Origin: JANXLS01 sp038227045
GTDB taxonomy: Bacteria > Planctomycetota > SZUA-567 > H5-PLA8
Direction: 5' to 3'
NCBI GenBank assembly: GCA_038227045.1
Contig: JBBRQD010000142.1
Span: 1-12,630 of the forward strand
Length of the DNA: 12,630 bases
In this document: positions 1-7,701 of the stretch, piece after piece
How the letters are laid out: each line of letters opens with the position of its first letter
Position numbering within the stretch: the stretch's first letter is position 1
Notes under the pieces: generated by a model
What the model was told of the DNA's origin: nothing
The model's database searches: none
What the model saw: the letters and a program-made list of their open reading frames with translations, nothing else
Position numbers and translations under genes: made by a program

Positions 1-345
1 ACACCCGACACTAACCACTCAAAAAACGTTATTAATGAATGCAAAAGTCACACCGCGAAACGAGTCTCCGATCCATTTGGAAAAGAGCTCCAGCCCGCAA
101 CGCAAAAATTTGGCAATCTGCATATCGGTGAGAAATGCGGGCTAGCCGGAAAAACGCTGAATCAAGCCGGGCTGCGTGAATTGGCGGACGTGCTTGTGGT
201 CGCCGCGCGGCAGCAAGGCGATGAAGGATTCACCTATAATCCGCGCGCAAACTTTGTGCTCACAGCCGGCTGCGTGGTCGTTGTCATGGGGCCGGCAACC
301 GACATCGACCGTCTGCGCCCTCTTTTTGAAGAACGCGCGATTTAG
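1..345 (+). CDS. C-terminal end of a TrkA-C/RCK_C-domain K+ channel or K+ transport regulator (5' truncated by the window edge)
   Basis: The frame is open from the first base to a TAG at 343-345, giving 114 residues of a protein whose start lies outside the window. Residues about 41-112 look like an RCK_C (TrkA-C) domain. The pattern is HIGEKCGLAGKTL, then a strand rich in V and A, then YNPRANFVLTAG followed by VVVVMG. In the family this is 'G-S-x-L-x-G-K-T-L ... N-P-x-x-x-x-x-x-x-G-D-x-L-x-x-x-G'. Such domains bind small ligands (for example nucleotides) and gate Kch/MthK-type channels or Trk/Ktr transporters at the cytoplasmic face. The usual Gly-Asp in the last strand is Gly-Cys here. The first 40 residues match nothing I recognise and would be the linker to an RCK_N domain. 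Which of these K+ proteins it belongs to cannot be told from the fragment. Confidence 0.68.
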   Translation, partial: TPDTNHSKNVINECKSHTAKRVSDPFGKELQPATQKFGNLHIGEKCGLAGKTLNQAGLRELADVLVVAARQQGDEGFTYNPRANFVLTAGCVVVVMGPATDIDRLRPLFEERAI

Positions 346-451
346 ACTGGATTTTTCTGAAAATCTGTGAAAATGCCCACGATCAGCGATTTGCTTTTCA
401 GGAGACGCACTTCCTCTAAGATGCATCGGGGGCCGAGCGTACACCGGTATT

Positions 452-488
452 GTGGCACTTTAGCTAAATTTTTGCAAAAATTAGCCAC
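452..488. repeat. AT-rich palindrome with interrupted outer arms (operator-like)
   Basis: Positions 467-482 read AATTTTTGCAAAAATT, a perfect 16-base palindrome centred between 474 and 475. It extends to GCTAA on the left and TTAGC on the right with one extra base on the left. Outer arms GTGGC (452-456) and GCCAC (484-488) also match, with eight extra bases on the left side. The dyad has no loop and no following T-run, so it fits a protein-binding site better than a terminator. It overlaps the only promoter-like hexamers upstream of the giant gene. Confidence 0.45.
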
Positions 489-500
489 TCTGCGTAATTT
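472..500 (+). promoter_or_regulatory. Weak candidate promoter for the giant secreted protein
   Basis: TTGCAA (472-477) and TAATTT (495-500) are separated by 17 bases. They match the sigma70 hexamers at only four and three positions, so this is a guess. It is supported mainly by its place upstream of the gene and the AT-rich setting. The -35-like hexamer lies inside the palindrome centred at 474/475, which would allow repression by a bound dimer. Confidence 0.22.
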
Positions 501-517
501 TGATTAAAAAAATGTAT

Positions 518-534
518 TCGAAATGCAGTTTCGA
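518..534. repeat. Short inverted repeat in the leader of the giant gene
   Basis: TCGAAA (518-523) and TTTCGA (529-534) are exact reverse complements around a 5-base loop (TGCAG). There is no T-run, so it is not a terminator. It could be a small hairpin in the 5' untranslated RNA or a second binding site. A six-base match of this kind could also occur by chance. Confidence 0.25.
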
Positions 535-642
535 GGCACAATAGTACGACAGACATCGACCGCTGCGCTGCTACTGAGCTGCCGCGTGAACCGAGATTTT
601 GCATTTTAGATTTTGTAATTGCCATTAAACGGAGGTTTTAAA

Positions 643-3600
643 GTGTTTACGAACCTATTGATGTTGGGCGCAGGCAAGCGATCGAACGGCGCGAATGCGC
701 ATAAAAGCCGGGGCGTCTGGGCTGGCGTGCTGGTATTGGCCCTTGCCTTCATGGCGCTGCAACCCCGAACGGCGCTGGCCATTGCGGGCGGCCGCATCCC
801 GGATCTTCCATTCGGCTCCTCCGGGATGACGAGCGCGTGCATGTATCAGGAGTGGGACAATGGCACGGGCGTTCCGTTGATTCAGCCTCAGGTCGGGCAA
901 GTCACGCCGACTCCGGTTGGCATTGTGGGCTTGGGGGCGCCGACCAATTCAGGCACGCTTTTGGCGTTTCCTTTTGTCAGCATTGTAAACGGAAACACGA
1001 CGTGGTCGGTTCCGCATGGCGCAACGACGGACAACACGTGTGTGCAATGGGATGCGTATTTTTTAGCGTCCGCGGACGGGACATACACATTCACCACGCG
1101 CTCCGACGACGGGAGCATGCTCTGGATTGGCACAACCACCGTGGTGTTTAATAACTATTCGCAGGGAGCGACGCCTCGATCCGGAAACATCATATTGAAC
1201 AAGGGGTATCATTTAATTACAATGACCTGGGGCAACGGCGTCGGCGGTTACGATATGACCGCCTCGTCGCAGTTTACCGATCCAGTAACCATGATCGCCG
1301 CCCCCGTGAGGAATATCGACTTGGATTTGCAACTGCGCCTGTTGCCCACCCCGTTTTTTTCGCCCACATTCCCAACGAATCCGCCGAATCAAACCAATCT
1401 GTCGAATTTGACCGTCTTCATTAAAATCCCCGGCAACGCCCCTAACACGGGCAACCCCCCCGGCGGGCCGCCCACGGCACAACAAACAGTCTATTACACC
1501 ACGGACGGTTCGGTCCCTACGATTGCATCGAATGTGTACACGGCGGCCGGTATTGCGATTGCAGTTCCGAAAACGATCAATGCGATTGTCACGCAAGCGG
1601 GATTCAACACCAGTCAGGTCGGAACGATAACCTATACGAATCCCCCTGCCGGCGCCCCGACATTTTCGCCATTGCCAGGACCCTCTGCCTTCCCTGCTGG
1701 GGGTTTAACGGTCACCATTACATCGCCTACCGCCAATGCGTTTATCTATTACACGCTCGACGGAACGCTGCCGACGTTTCAGAATTACAACACGGTGGGC
1801 GCCTCGCCCGTGACGGTCACGCTGAATGGGACGACAACCATCAACGCGTTCGCGAGTTCGTTGGGCTTTGCACCCAGCACGACCGTTTCAGGCACCTTTA
1901 CACGTACCAATGTGACGCCGTCTATCGTCTCCTGTCTGGCCAGCGGTGTGCCCACCCAGGTCAACGTTGTCTTTAAGGCGAACGTATCCGCAGCGACTGC
2001 CAACAATGTTGCAAACTACCAAATCAATAACGGTGCCGTGACTGTGACGGCCGCCGTCCTTGATACCGACAAAAAGACTGTCCGCCTGACAGTCACTCCT
2101 CTGAGCGCGGGGTTTCCTTATAACCTCACTGTCACAAATATAAATGACGCCGGGAATACGAGCACATTGGTATCGGCGACAACGCCGTTCCAGTACTTTA
2201 ACGGCGGCGGACTTCTCTATGAGCGTTACGAAAATGTCCCGGGCAGTTTGGTATCCGACCTGACTGCGCAGCCCCCGATCAAGTTTTTCCCGGATTTTCC
2301 GGCGAGTTACACAATCGATCCCGCGCCTGGAATGGTGCTGCCCACATTTGAAGAACCTCAAAACACCTCGTTTCTGTCGTACGGTTCGCGCATGAGCGGA
2401 TATTTTATCGCGCCGGCCACTGGATCTTATCTATTCGCCGTTACCGCCGACGATACGGCATTATTAAGTTTGTCCAGCGACGACAATCCAAATAATAAAG
2501 GTTTCTTGACCGCGAAGGTGACCAAGACATCCAACCCGCGTCAATGGAATTATGACCAACCCCCGGGTGGAGCCGACGAAAACAAATTTTCTTTTAATTT
2601 GACTGCAGGCAAGCGGTATTACATTGAAACGTTGCATAAGCAGGACTTCAGTTTGGATAACTTGGCAGTCTCGTATGTTTTTCCGCCCGCGACTTTCGTG
2701 GATACGCCCAATTTCGAAACGCTGCCCACCGATGCATATTTTAACGGCAACGTTCAGCTTACACCGGCGATTGACGCATTACGCGTCGTCCAACAGCCGA
2801 CGCCGCAGCAGTTTGCCACCCCCAATCAACAGGTCACGCTTGTCTTCGACGTATCCGGCAGCGCGCCGCGCACCGTACAATGGTCGCTGGATCAGGGCAG
2901 CGGAGCGGTGGATATCCCCGGTGCGGATTTCGGAGTTTACATTATACCCAACATGACCGCGGCAAATGCCGGAACCTATTACTGCCGGATGACCAACACG
3001 ATCACCACCATCCCGTTGGTCAGCAACGGGGCGATTGTGACGCTGCTCGATACGACGCCCATTTCAGTCACGGGTATCTCTCCAAACAGCGGCACGCTGG
3101 CCGGTGTCACGAATTTCCCCGCGGCCGGCGGGATGCAAACCGTCGTCACGGGACAACATTTTATACCCGGCATGCTGGTGGTGATCAACGGCACCACGGC
3201 GCAAGTTGTTTCGTCGACGGCAACGACCATTACAGTCACCGTGCCCCCATCGGCGGTCATTGGAGCAGTGAATGTCCAGGTGACCAAGCCCGGCGGCGGG
3301 CCAGTCACGCTGGTTGGAGGGTTCATCTACGACGACCTTCCCGTGGCTGCAGCGCAGGTGCTGACGACTAATGAAGACACAGCAATTCCCGCAGGATCGA
3401 CGCTCTCCGCAACCGATCAGAGCAACATGATTGCGTCTTTTAAAATTGTGCAGGCGCCCACGAAGGGCGTTGTGACGATCGCCAGCTCAACGCTTTCAAT
3501 GAAGTCTTCAAACGGTACGGTCGTAACTATGACGACTTCCGCTCCACACAACTTTGCGGTCGGAAACACGGTCTCGGTAAAGTGCAATCCGACGGACGCA

Positions 3601-6276
3601 AAAATCGATTTGGCGAATGCCGTCATCACGTCGATCACGGCCACCACCTTTACATACAACAAGACGGCCACTGCGGTGCCCGGTCCGGTGGCAACGGGCG
3701 GCACGGCGCAACTCATTACCAACTCTGCCGGCGGCCCGCCGTTTACGGGAACCATTCCGTTTACCTATACGCCGTTTGCGAATCAGAACAACAACACACC
3801 CACATCGGGTGTGGCGGATACGTTCACGTTTACGGCGAACGATGGCTTCCTGGATTCGGCGCCCGTTACGGTGACGATTAACATCACCCCCGTGAACGAT
3901 GCGCCGACGATCACCAACCCGGGCAATCAGACTGTGCCCGAAGATGTGCCGGTGACGATCATTCTCAACAATGTCTTCGTCAGTCCAGCCACGGCAACCG
4001 ATGAAAGGACTGGAGGGGCCACACCGCAGACGTTCACTTCGCTTACAGTCACCTCGAACAACGCGCCGCTCTTCCAATCGCAGGATGGGCTGTTCACGAA
4101 CACGTTGTCAATCACGCAGACCCCGGCGCAGTTTGCCGCGGGCACCGCGTCATTGAAATTCACACCAGCGTATCCGGGTTCCGCAATCCTGACGGTCACA
4201 CTGGTGGATAGTGGTTCCGGCGTCGCGCCGAACGTCAACACAACCGTCATGCAATTTAATGTCACGGTGACCAGCGTCAACGACGCGCCGGTCATCAACA
4301 ATCCCGGCCCTCAGTTCGGAACGGGCGACGTTTCGTCGACTGTTCCTTTGACGGGCATTGCAGCCGCGCCGCCGAATAACCCGGATGAAGCATTTCAGAC
4401 AGCGGGTCTTACGTTGGCTGTGTCCTCCAGCGACCCGACGTACTTCACGTCGTTGACGGTTTCTGCAGTTGCAGGCGGAAACGCAACGATTAGCTACGTT
4501 CCCGCGTTTGCCCGAAACGGTCCCGTGACGATAACCGTCACTGTCGACGATCATCAAGCGGTGAATAATACGACGACAATTCAGTTCGTCTTGACCTTGA
4601 GCCGCGTTAACCATCCGCCGACTGCTGTCAATGACTTCTACTCGCCCACCGTCAACAAAGTATTTACAGTGCCCGCGCCAGGTGTGCTGGCCAACGATAC
4701 CGATCCGGATACCAATCCGGTCGATGTCCTGTCCGTAGCCGCTGTGCCCGCGCATACGTCGCCGGCCAACGGCGCGCTGGTCTTGAACGCGAACGGGTCG
4801 TTTACCTACACGCCAAACCCTGGATTTTCTGGGATTGATACGTTCACCTATTTTGTCACCGACGGGACAGTCAATTCCGCGACGTCCGCAACAGTCACCT
4901 TTAATGTCGGTGCCAATTTGCCGCCGGTCGCAATGAACCAGGTGATTCCGGCCGTTGAGGACACCGTGCTCAACGCAACGCTGAATGGAACAGATCCGAA
5001 TTTCGACACATTGACCTTTAAAATCGAAACACAGCCTGCCATTGGAACGGTTGTGTTGACCAATGCCACGACGGGTGCGTTCAGTTATACGCCTCCGCTG
5101 AATTTTAACGGATCAGTCACATTCACATACAGCGCCAACGACGGGCAATTCAACTCGAATATCGCGACGGTTACGATCAATGTCGCGCCCGTAAACGACG
5201 CGCCCGTTGCGACACCTCAGTCGGTGTTTGCCGGACAGAATAAGTCCCTCGTCATCATTCTTAGCGCGACGGATGTGGACAACGATCCGCTGACCTTTAG
5301 CATCTCGGTTCCTCCCACGCAAGGGATTCTCAGTTCCATTACGCAACTCACGCCGAACTCCGCGAAAGTCACGTACACGCCGAACGCAAACTATATTGGC
5401 GCGGACAGTTTCAAATTCACGGCAAAGGATGCGAGTTTAACATCGGCGCCGGCTACGGTGAGCATTACGGTCACGCCGCCGCCGGCCTTCTCCTCCGCGC
5501 CGACGATTTCCCCCAACCCGGCCTTGACGGGAACACCTATCACGGGCAACGCGTCGGCCATCGTGTCGAATGGAACGGCGACCATCACCTGGGACTTCGG
5601 TGACGGCGGCACGGCGACGGGCACCGACGTGACGCATACTTATACACAATCAGGCGTATTCACAATCACGGTCACGGCCACATCTCCCGAAGGACTGAGC
5701 ACGACGTATACGCTGGTGATTCAGGTTGGCATCGGCCTTGTAACGCCGCTGCCGCCGGGAGCAATTCCGCCGGGGACTTTTGGTTTCCTGGTCGGGGGAA
5801 CTGGCGTTACCGCCGGGTGTAAAGCAGCTCTATCGGTGAACTATGTCAGCCGCGAGAGAACCGCATTCAGCGGGACCGTGAGTGGTCTTTCTTACCCGGC
5901 CAGCCTCAATCAGGGGCTGTTGGTCAATCAAGTCGGAGTTTTGACGTTTGGGCAAGGCGCGTTGGCGCAGCAGTTCGTCTTTACGCTCGATGCCAATGGA
6001 AAAGGCAAGGCCACTGGGTTGCCCCTTGTAAAAGTTGGGCTGAGAAAGGGAACGTTCTCCTTTAAAGAATCGGGACGGAAGGAAATGACGGATTTGATCA
6101 TTGCCTTAGGCGCGGGTAATGTGGTTCAGGGCAACGGTCATCAAATTCTCAACATTCCCGTCTCGCTGCAAATCGGCAACAGTTTGTTCCTGGCGATGAC
6201 ATTCCAGATGGATTACGTTCAATCCGCCACCACGGGAAGAGGAAAGTTGATAATTCCAGCAGGCAAGAAACACTAA
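643..6276 (+). CDS. Giant exported multidomain protein (PA14-like, chitobiase C-terminal-like, Ig, IPT/TIG, cadherin-like and PKD modules)
   Basis: I place the start at GTG 643 because GGAGG (631-635) sits seven bases upstream; this gives 1877 residues. Residues 1-46 are a signal peptide: basic stretch, hydrophobic core at 25-39, Ala-Leu-Ala cleavage site. Modules in order: PA14-like (about 66-215); two chitobiase/hexosaminidase C-terminal-like repeats (238-332, 339-421, each with a 'YYTxDGxxPT' core); an SbsA/Big-type Ig-like unit (425-519); a second PA14/GLEYA-like unit (521-681); an Ig domain (711-803, NAGTYYC); an IPT/TIG domain (806-896); about six cadherin-like tandem repeats (898-1616), several ending 'VNDAP' and with Asp-rich NDTDPDTNP-type calcium sites; a PKD domain (1620-1695, WDFGDG and HTYTQSGVFTITV); and an unrecognised C-terminal domain (1700-1877). 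No catalytic domain, LPXTG or obvious PEP-CTERM tail is visible. Likely role: surface-attached or secreted binding of glycans or proteins. The domain calls are by eye. The gene stands alone, with its own terminator. Confidence 0.93.
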   Translation: MFTNLLMLGAGKRSNGANAHKSRGVWAGVLVLALAFMALQPRTALAIAGGRIPDLPFGSSGMTSACMYQEWDNGTGVPLIQPQVGQVTPTPVGIVGLGAPTNSGTLLAFPFVSIVNGNTTWSVPHGATTDNTCVQWDAYFLASADGTYTFTTRSDDGSMLWIGTTTVVFNNYSQGATPRSGNIILNKGYHLITMTWGNGVGGYDMTASSQFTDPVTMIAAPVRNIDLDLQLRLLPTPFFSPTFPTNPPNQTNLSNLTVFIKIPGNAPNTGNPPGGPPTAQQTVYYTTDGSVPTIASNVYTAAGIAIAVPKTINAIVTQAGFNTSQVGTITYTNPPAGAPTFSPLPGPSAFPAGGLTVTITSPTANAFIYYTLDGTLPTFQNYNTVGASPVTVTLNGTTTINAFASSLGFAPSTTVSGTFTRTNVTPSIVSCLASGVPTQVNVVFKANVSAATANNVANYQINNGAVTVTAAVLDTDKKTVRLTVTPLSAGFPYNLTVTNINDAGNTSTLVSATTPFQYFNGGGLLYERYENVPGSLVSDLTAQPPIKFFPDFPASYTIDPAPGMVLPTFEEPQNTSFLSYGSRMSGYFIAPATGSYLFAVTADDTALLSLSSDDNPNNKGFLTAKVTKTSNPRQWNYDQPPGGADENKFSFNLTAGKRYYIETLHKQDFSLDNLAVSYVFPPATFVDTPNFETLPTDAYFNGNVQLTPAIDALRVVQQPTPQQFATPNQQVTLVFDVSGSAPRTVQWSLDQGSGAVDIPGADFGVYIIPNMTAANAGTYYCRMTNTITTIPLVSNGAIVTLLDTTPISVTGISPNSGTLAGVTNFPAAGGMQTVVTGQHFIPGMLVVINGTTAQVVSSTATTITVTVPPSAVIGAVNVQVTKPGGGPVTLVGGFIYDDLPVAAAQVLTTNEDTAIPAGSTLSATDQSNMIASFKIVQAPTKGVVTIASSTLSMKSSNGTVVTMTTSAPHNFAVGNTVSVKCNPTDAKIDLANAVITSITATTFTYNKTATAVPGPVATGGTAQLITNSAGGPPFTGTIPFTYTPFANQNNNTPTSGVADTFTFTANDGFLDSAPVTVTINITPVNDAPTITNPGNQTVPEDVPVTIILNNVFVSPATATDERTGGATPQTFTSLTVTSNNAPLFQSQDGLFTNTLSITQTPAQFAAGTASLKFTPAYPGSAILTVTLVDSGSGVAPNVNTTVMQFNVTVTSVNDAPVINNPGPQFGTGDVSSTVPLTGIAAAPPNNPDEAFQTAGLTLAVSSSDPTYFTSLTVSAVAGGNATISYVPAFARNGPVTITVTVDDHQAVNNTTTIQFVLTLSRVNHPPTAVNDFYSPTVNKVFTVPAPGVLANDTDPDTNPVDVLSVAAVPAHTSPANGALVLNANGSFTYTPNPGFSGIDTFTYFVTDGTVNSATSATVTFNVGANLPPVAMNQVIPAVEDTVLNATLNGTDPNFDTLTFKIETQPAIGTVVLTNATTGAFSYTPPLNFNGSVTFTYSANDGQFNSNIATVTINVAPVNDAPVATPQSVFAGQNKSLVIILSATDVDNDPLTFSISVPPTQGILSSITQLTPNSAKVTYTPNANYIGADSFKFTAKDASLTSAPATVSITVTPPPAFSSAPTISPNPALTGTPITGNASAIVSNGTATITWDFGDGGTATGTDVTHTYTQSGVFTITVTATSPEGLSTTYTLVIQVGIGLVTPLPPGAIPPGTFGFLVGGTGVTAGCKAALSVNYVSRERTAFSGTVSGLSYPASLNQGLLVNQVGVLTFGQGALAQQFVFTLDANGKGKATGLPLVKVGLRKGTFSFKESGRKEMTDLIIALGAGNVVQGNGHQILNIPVSLQIGNSLFLAMTFQMDYVQSATTGRGKLIIPAGKKH

Positions 6277-6327
6277 TGGTTTGCGGCGCGCGTTGCCGCA
6301 TTCGTTCAAACGCAAGCAAAATGGTCG

Positions 6328-6361
6328 AACACCCCCTGAGTCAGTCAGGGGGTGTTTTTTT
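6328..6361 (+). terminator. Rho-independent terminator after the giant secreted protein
   Basis: A perfect 12-bp stem (6328-6339 paired with 6345-6356, core ACCCCCTGA/TCAGGGGGT) encloses a 5-base loop GTCAG. A run of seven T runs 6355-6361. It lies 51 bases after the stop codon and before the nuo promoter, so it separates the two transcription units. Confidence 0.93.
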
Positions 6362-6420
6362 GATTCGAATCGGGCTCATGAATGCCGTTACGGCGCAGGC
6401 ATCAAAAAGAGCTTTGCGGT

Positions 6421-6448
6421 TTGACTCTGAAGTAATGTTGTCTATAAA
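6421..6448 (+). promoter_or_regulatory. Sigma70-type promoter of the nuo operon
   Basis: TTGACT (6421-6426) and TATAAA (6443-6448) each match the sigma70 consensus at five of six positions, with a 16-base spacer. Transcription would start near 6455, about 48 bases before the nuoA start codon. The position just after a terminator and just before nuoA makes this the probable operon promoter. No clear operator is visible beside it. Confidence 0.7.
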
Positions 6449-6502
6449 AAGAGCATCTGCCAATTCGGGGGTGACGGTGTCGATCCATAGGGAGGATGAA
6501 GA

Positions 6503-6886
6503 ATGAGCAGCCTTGATCCGGAAATATTTGGCGTCGTCTTATACCTGGCTGCCGCGGTTGGTTTGGGCGTTACAATCCTGGTCTTGATTCGAGTCGTTAC
6601 ACGGTTGTTGAAGACCGCCAAGGCTGCTCCCCACAAATACGATACGTACGAATGCGGGGTGCCGCTCCTTGGCAATACGCGCGAACGCTTTTCGGTGAAA
6701 TTTTATCTTGTCGCGTTGCTTTTCGTGCTCTTCGACATTGAGACCGTTTTTTTGCTGCCCTATGCCGTCGTGTATAAAAAACTGGAGCACCCGATGCAGG
6801 GATTTTGGGGAGTTGTGGTCTTCGTCGCCATTCTCGGCCTCGGCCTTTTTTACATCGTCAAACGCCGTGCGCTTGAATGGGAGTAA
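6503..6886 (+). CDS. nuoA: NADH-quinone oxidoreductase subunit A (complex I, ND3 family)
   Basis: NuoA is a small membrane subunit of complex I at the junction between the peripheral and membrane arms. Its mobile loop takes part in coupling quinone reduction to proton pumping. The 127 residues are normal for the family. Three membrane segments are visible (about 8-30, 66-88 and 98-118). The loop between the first two carries the hallmark YECG (49-52, with the conserved Cys51), and the second helix carries FDIE (77-80). The protein ends ALEWE, as many NuoA proteins do. The start at 6503 has a good ribosome-binding site, GGGAGG at 6490-6495, seven bases upstream. It is the first gene of the operon, downstream of the promoter at 6421-6448. 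Confidence 0.97.
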   Translation: MSSLDPEIFGVVLYLAAAVGLGVTILVLIRVVTRLLKTAKAAPHKYDTYECGVPLLGNTRERFSVKFYLVALLFVLFDIETVFLLPYAVVYKKLEHPMQGFWGVVVFVAILGLGLFYIVKRRALEWE

Positions 6887-6891
6887 GGTGG

Positions 6892-6910
6892 CGGGACCGT
6901 CCCGGTCCCG
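6892..6910. repeat. GC-rich hairpin between nuoA and nuoB
   Basis: CGGGACCG (6892-6899) and CGGTCCCG (6903-6910) form a perfect 8-bp stem with a 3-base loop, starting six bases after the nuoA stop. There is no T-run, so it should not terminate transcription. It may protect or punctuate the message, or be a copy of a short dispersed palindrome. The 83-base gap it occupies is the longest of those between the consecutive nuo genes A-D. Confidence 0.55.
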
Positions 6911-6969
6911 GAAAAGCATCACGGCTTATTTGACCTGAATGCGCAGGAACTTTTTGAAAGCGAACACAC

Positions 6970-7659
6970 ATGGCTGAACTGGGAACCGGAGTTATTGGCA
7001 GCGAGAAGTCCGGCGACGGCGGGTGGATTACCACTAAGCTCAATGCATTGATCAATTGGGGCCGGAGCAACAGCCTCTGGCCGATGCCCTTCGGCACGGC
7101 GTGTTGCGCGATCGAGATGATGGCCACGCTGTCCTCGCGCTACGACCTGTCGCGCTTCGGCGCCGAAGTCATCCGATTCTCCCCGCGCCAGAGCGATTTG
7201 ATGATCGTCTCCGGCCGCATTTGCATCAAGATGATGCCGGTGCTGATCGAAATTTACAATCAGATGCCCGAGCCCAAATGGTGCATTTCGATGGGTGCCT
7301 GTGCGAGCACCGGCGGAGTCTTCGATACGTATACAATGATCCAGGGCGTCGATCAATTTATTCCGGTCGACGTCTACATCCCAGGCTGTCCGCCGCGGCC
7401 GGAGAGCCTGATCGACGCGGTGATGCTGATTCAGCAGAAGATCAAGCGCAACGAGCGCAATTACAAATTGTACGACCGCACCAAGCACCCGCTGGACTTC
7501 CAGCCCGTCTCATTAGTGTCTGACGCGACAGAGGCCGCGCCGGAATTGACCGGAACGCGCCACAGCCTGCCGGACAAAGACACGCCGCTGCAGGAGAAAC
7601 TGTTCGGATTGCCGGAGCGCGAGGTGACGCATTTGGCGCGGGTGGGGAAGTTGCAGTAA
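6970..7659 (+). CDS. nuoB: NADH-quinone oxidoreductase subunit B (complex I, N2 cluster subunit)
   Basis: NuoB (PSST/Nqo6) holds iron-sulphur cluster N2, the last electron carrier before quinone, and forms the quinone pocket with NuoD. The four N2 ligands are present: the adjacent Cys45-Cys46 in GTACCAIEMM, Cys111 in MGACASTGG and Cys140 in PGCPPRPE. The stretch MPEPKW before the third ligand is also typical. Two extra cysteines (85 and 105) are not ligands in the family. At 229 residues it is longer than the common 160-190. The extra is a polar C-terminal tail after about residue 165, containing a 'PLQEKLFGLPERE' segment. The ribosome-binding site is weak, but residue 1 fits the family length and no other start is better. 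It probably depends on read-through from nuoA. Confidence 0.97.
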   Translation: MAELGTGVIGSEKSGDGGWITTKLNALINWGRSNSLWPMPFGTACCAIEMMATLSSRYDLSRFGAEVIRFSPRQSDLMIVSGRICIKMMPVLIEIYNQMPEPKWCISMGACASTGGVFDTYTMIQGVDQFIPVDVYIPGCPPRPESLIDAVMLIQQKIKRNERNYKLYDRTKHPLDFQPVSLVSDATEAAPELTGTRHSLPDKDTPLQEKLFGLPEREVTHLARVGKLQ

Positions 7660-7701
7660 CCGTTCGTTGATGAACCGATTGCCAATAGGCGGGAATGCAC
7701 A

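Larger units (their letters stand above)
346..642. other. Non-coding leader region between the K+ channel gene and the giant secreted protein
   Basis: This stretch of about 300 bases has no convincing gene; short frames on either strand lack a ribosome-binding site and family resemblance. It becomes AT-rich from about 460 to 530. It holds a near-perfect AT-rich palindrome (467-482, with outer arms to 452-488), a second inverted repeat (518-534), one weak promoter-like pair (472-500) and the strong ribosome-binding site of the next gene at 631-635. The region most likely carries the promoter and control sites of that gene. Confidence 0.6.

Noticed and set aside
350..365. Hairpin GATTTT/AAAATC just after the K+ channel stop codon
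   Set aside because: Only a 6-bp AT-rich stem with no T-run, too weak to call a terminator.
619..642. TTG start 24 bases upstream for the giant protein
   Set aside because: The Shine-Dalgarno GGAGG at 631-635 lies inside this extension and is ideally placed for GTG 643, which also gives a normal signal peptide.
3700..5460. DNA-level tandem repeats in the giant gene as a possible phase-variable array
   Set aside because: The cadherin-like units recur at protein level (VNDAP ends), but their DNA has diverged and unit lengths differ, so slippage is unlikely.
6276..6506. 76-residue + strand frame between the giant gene and nuoA
   Set aside because: It runs straight through the terminator hairpin and the nuo promoter and has no ribosome-binding site or family resemblance.
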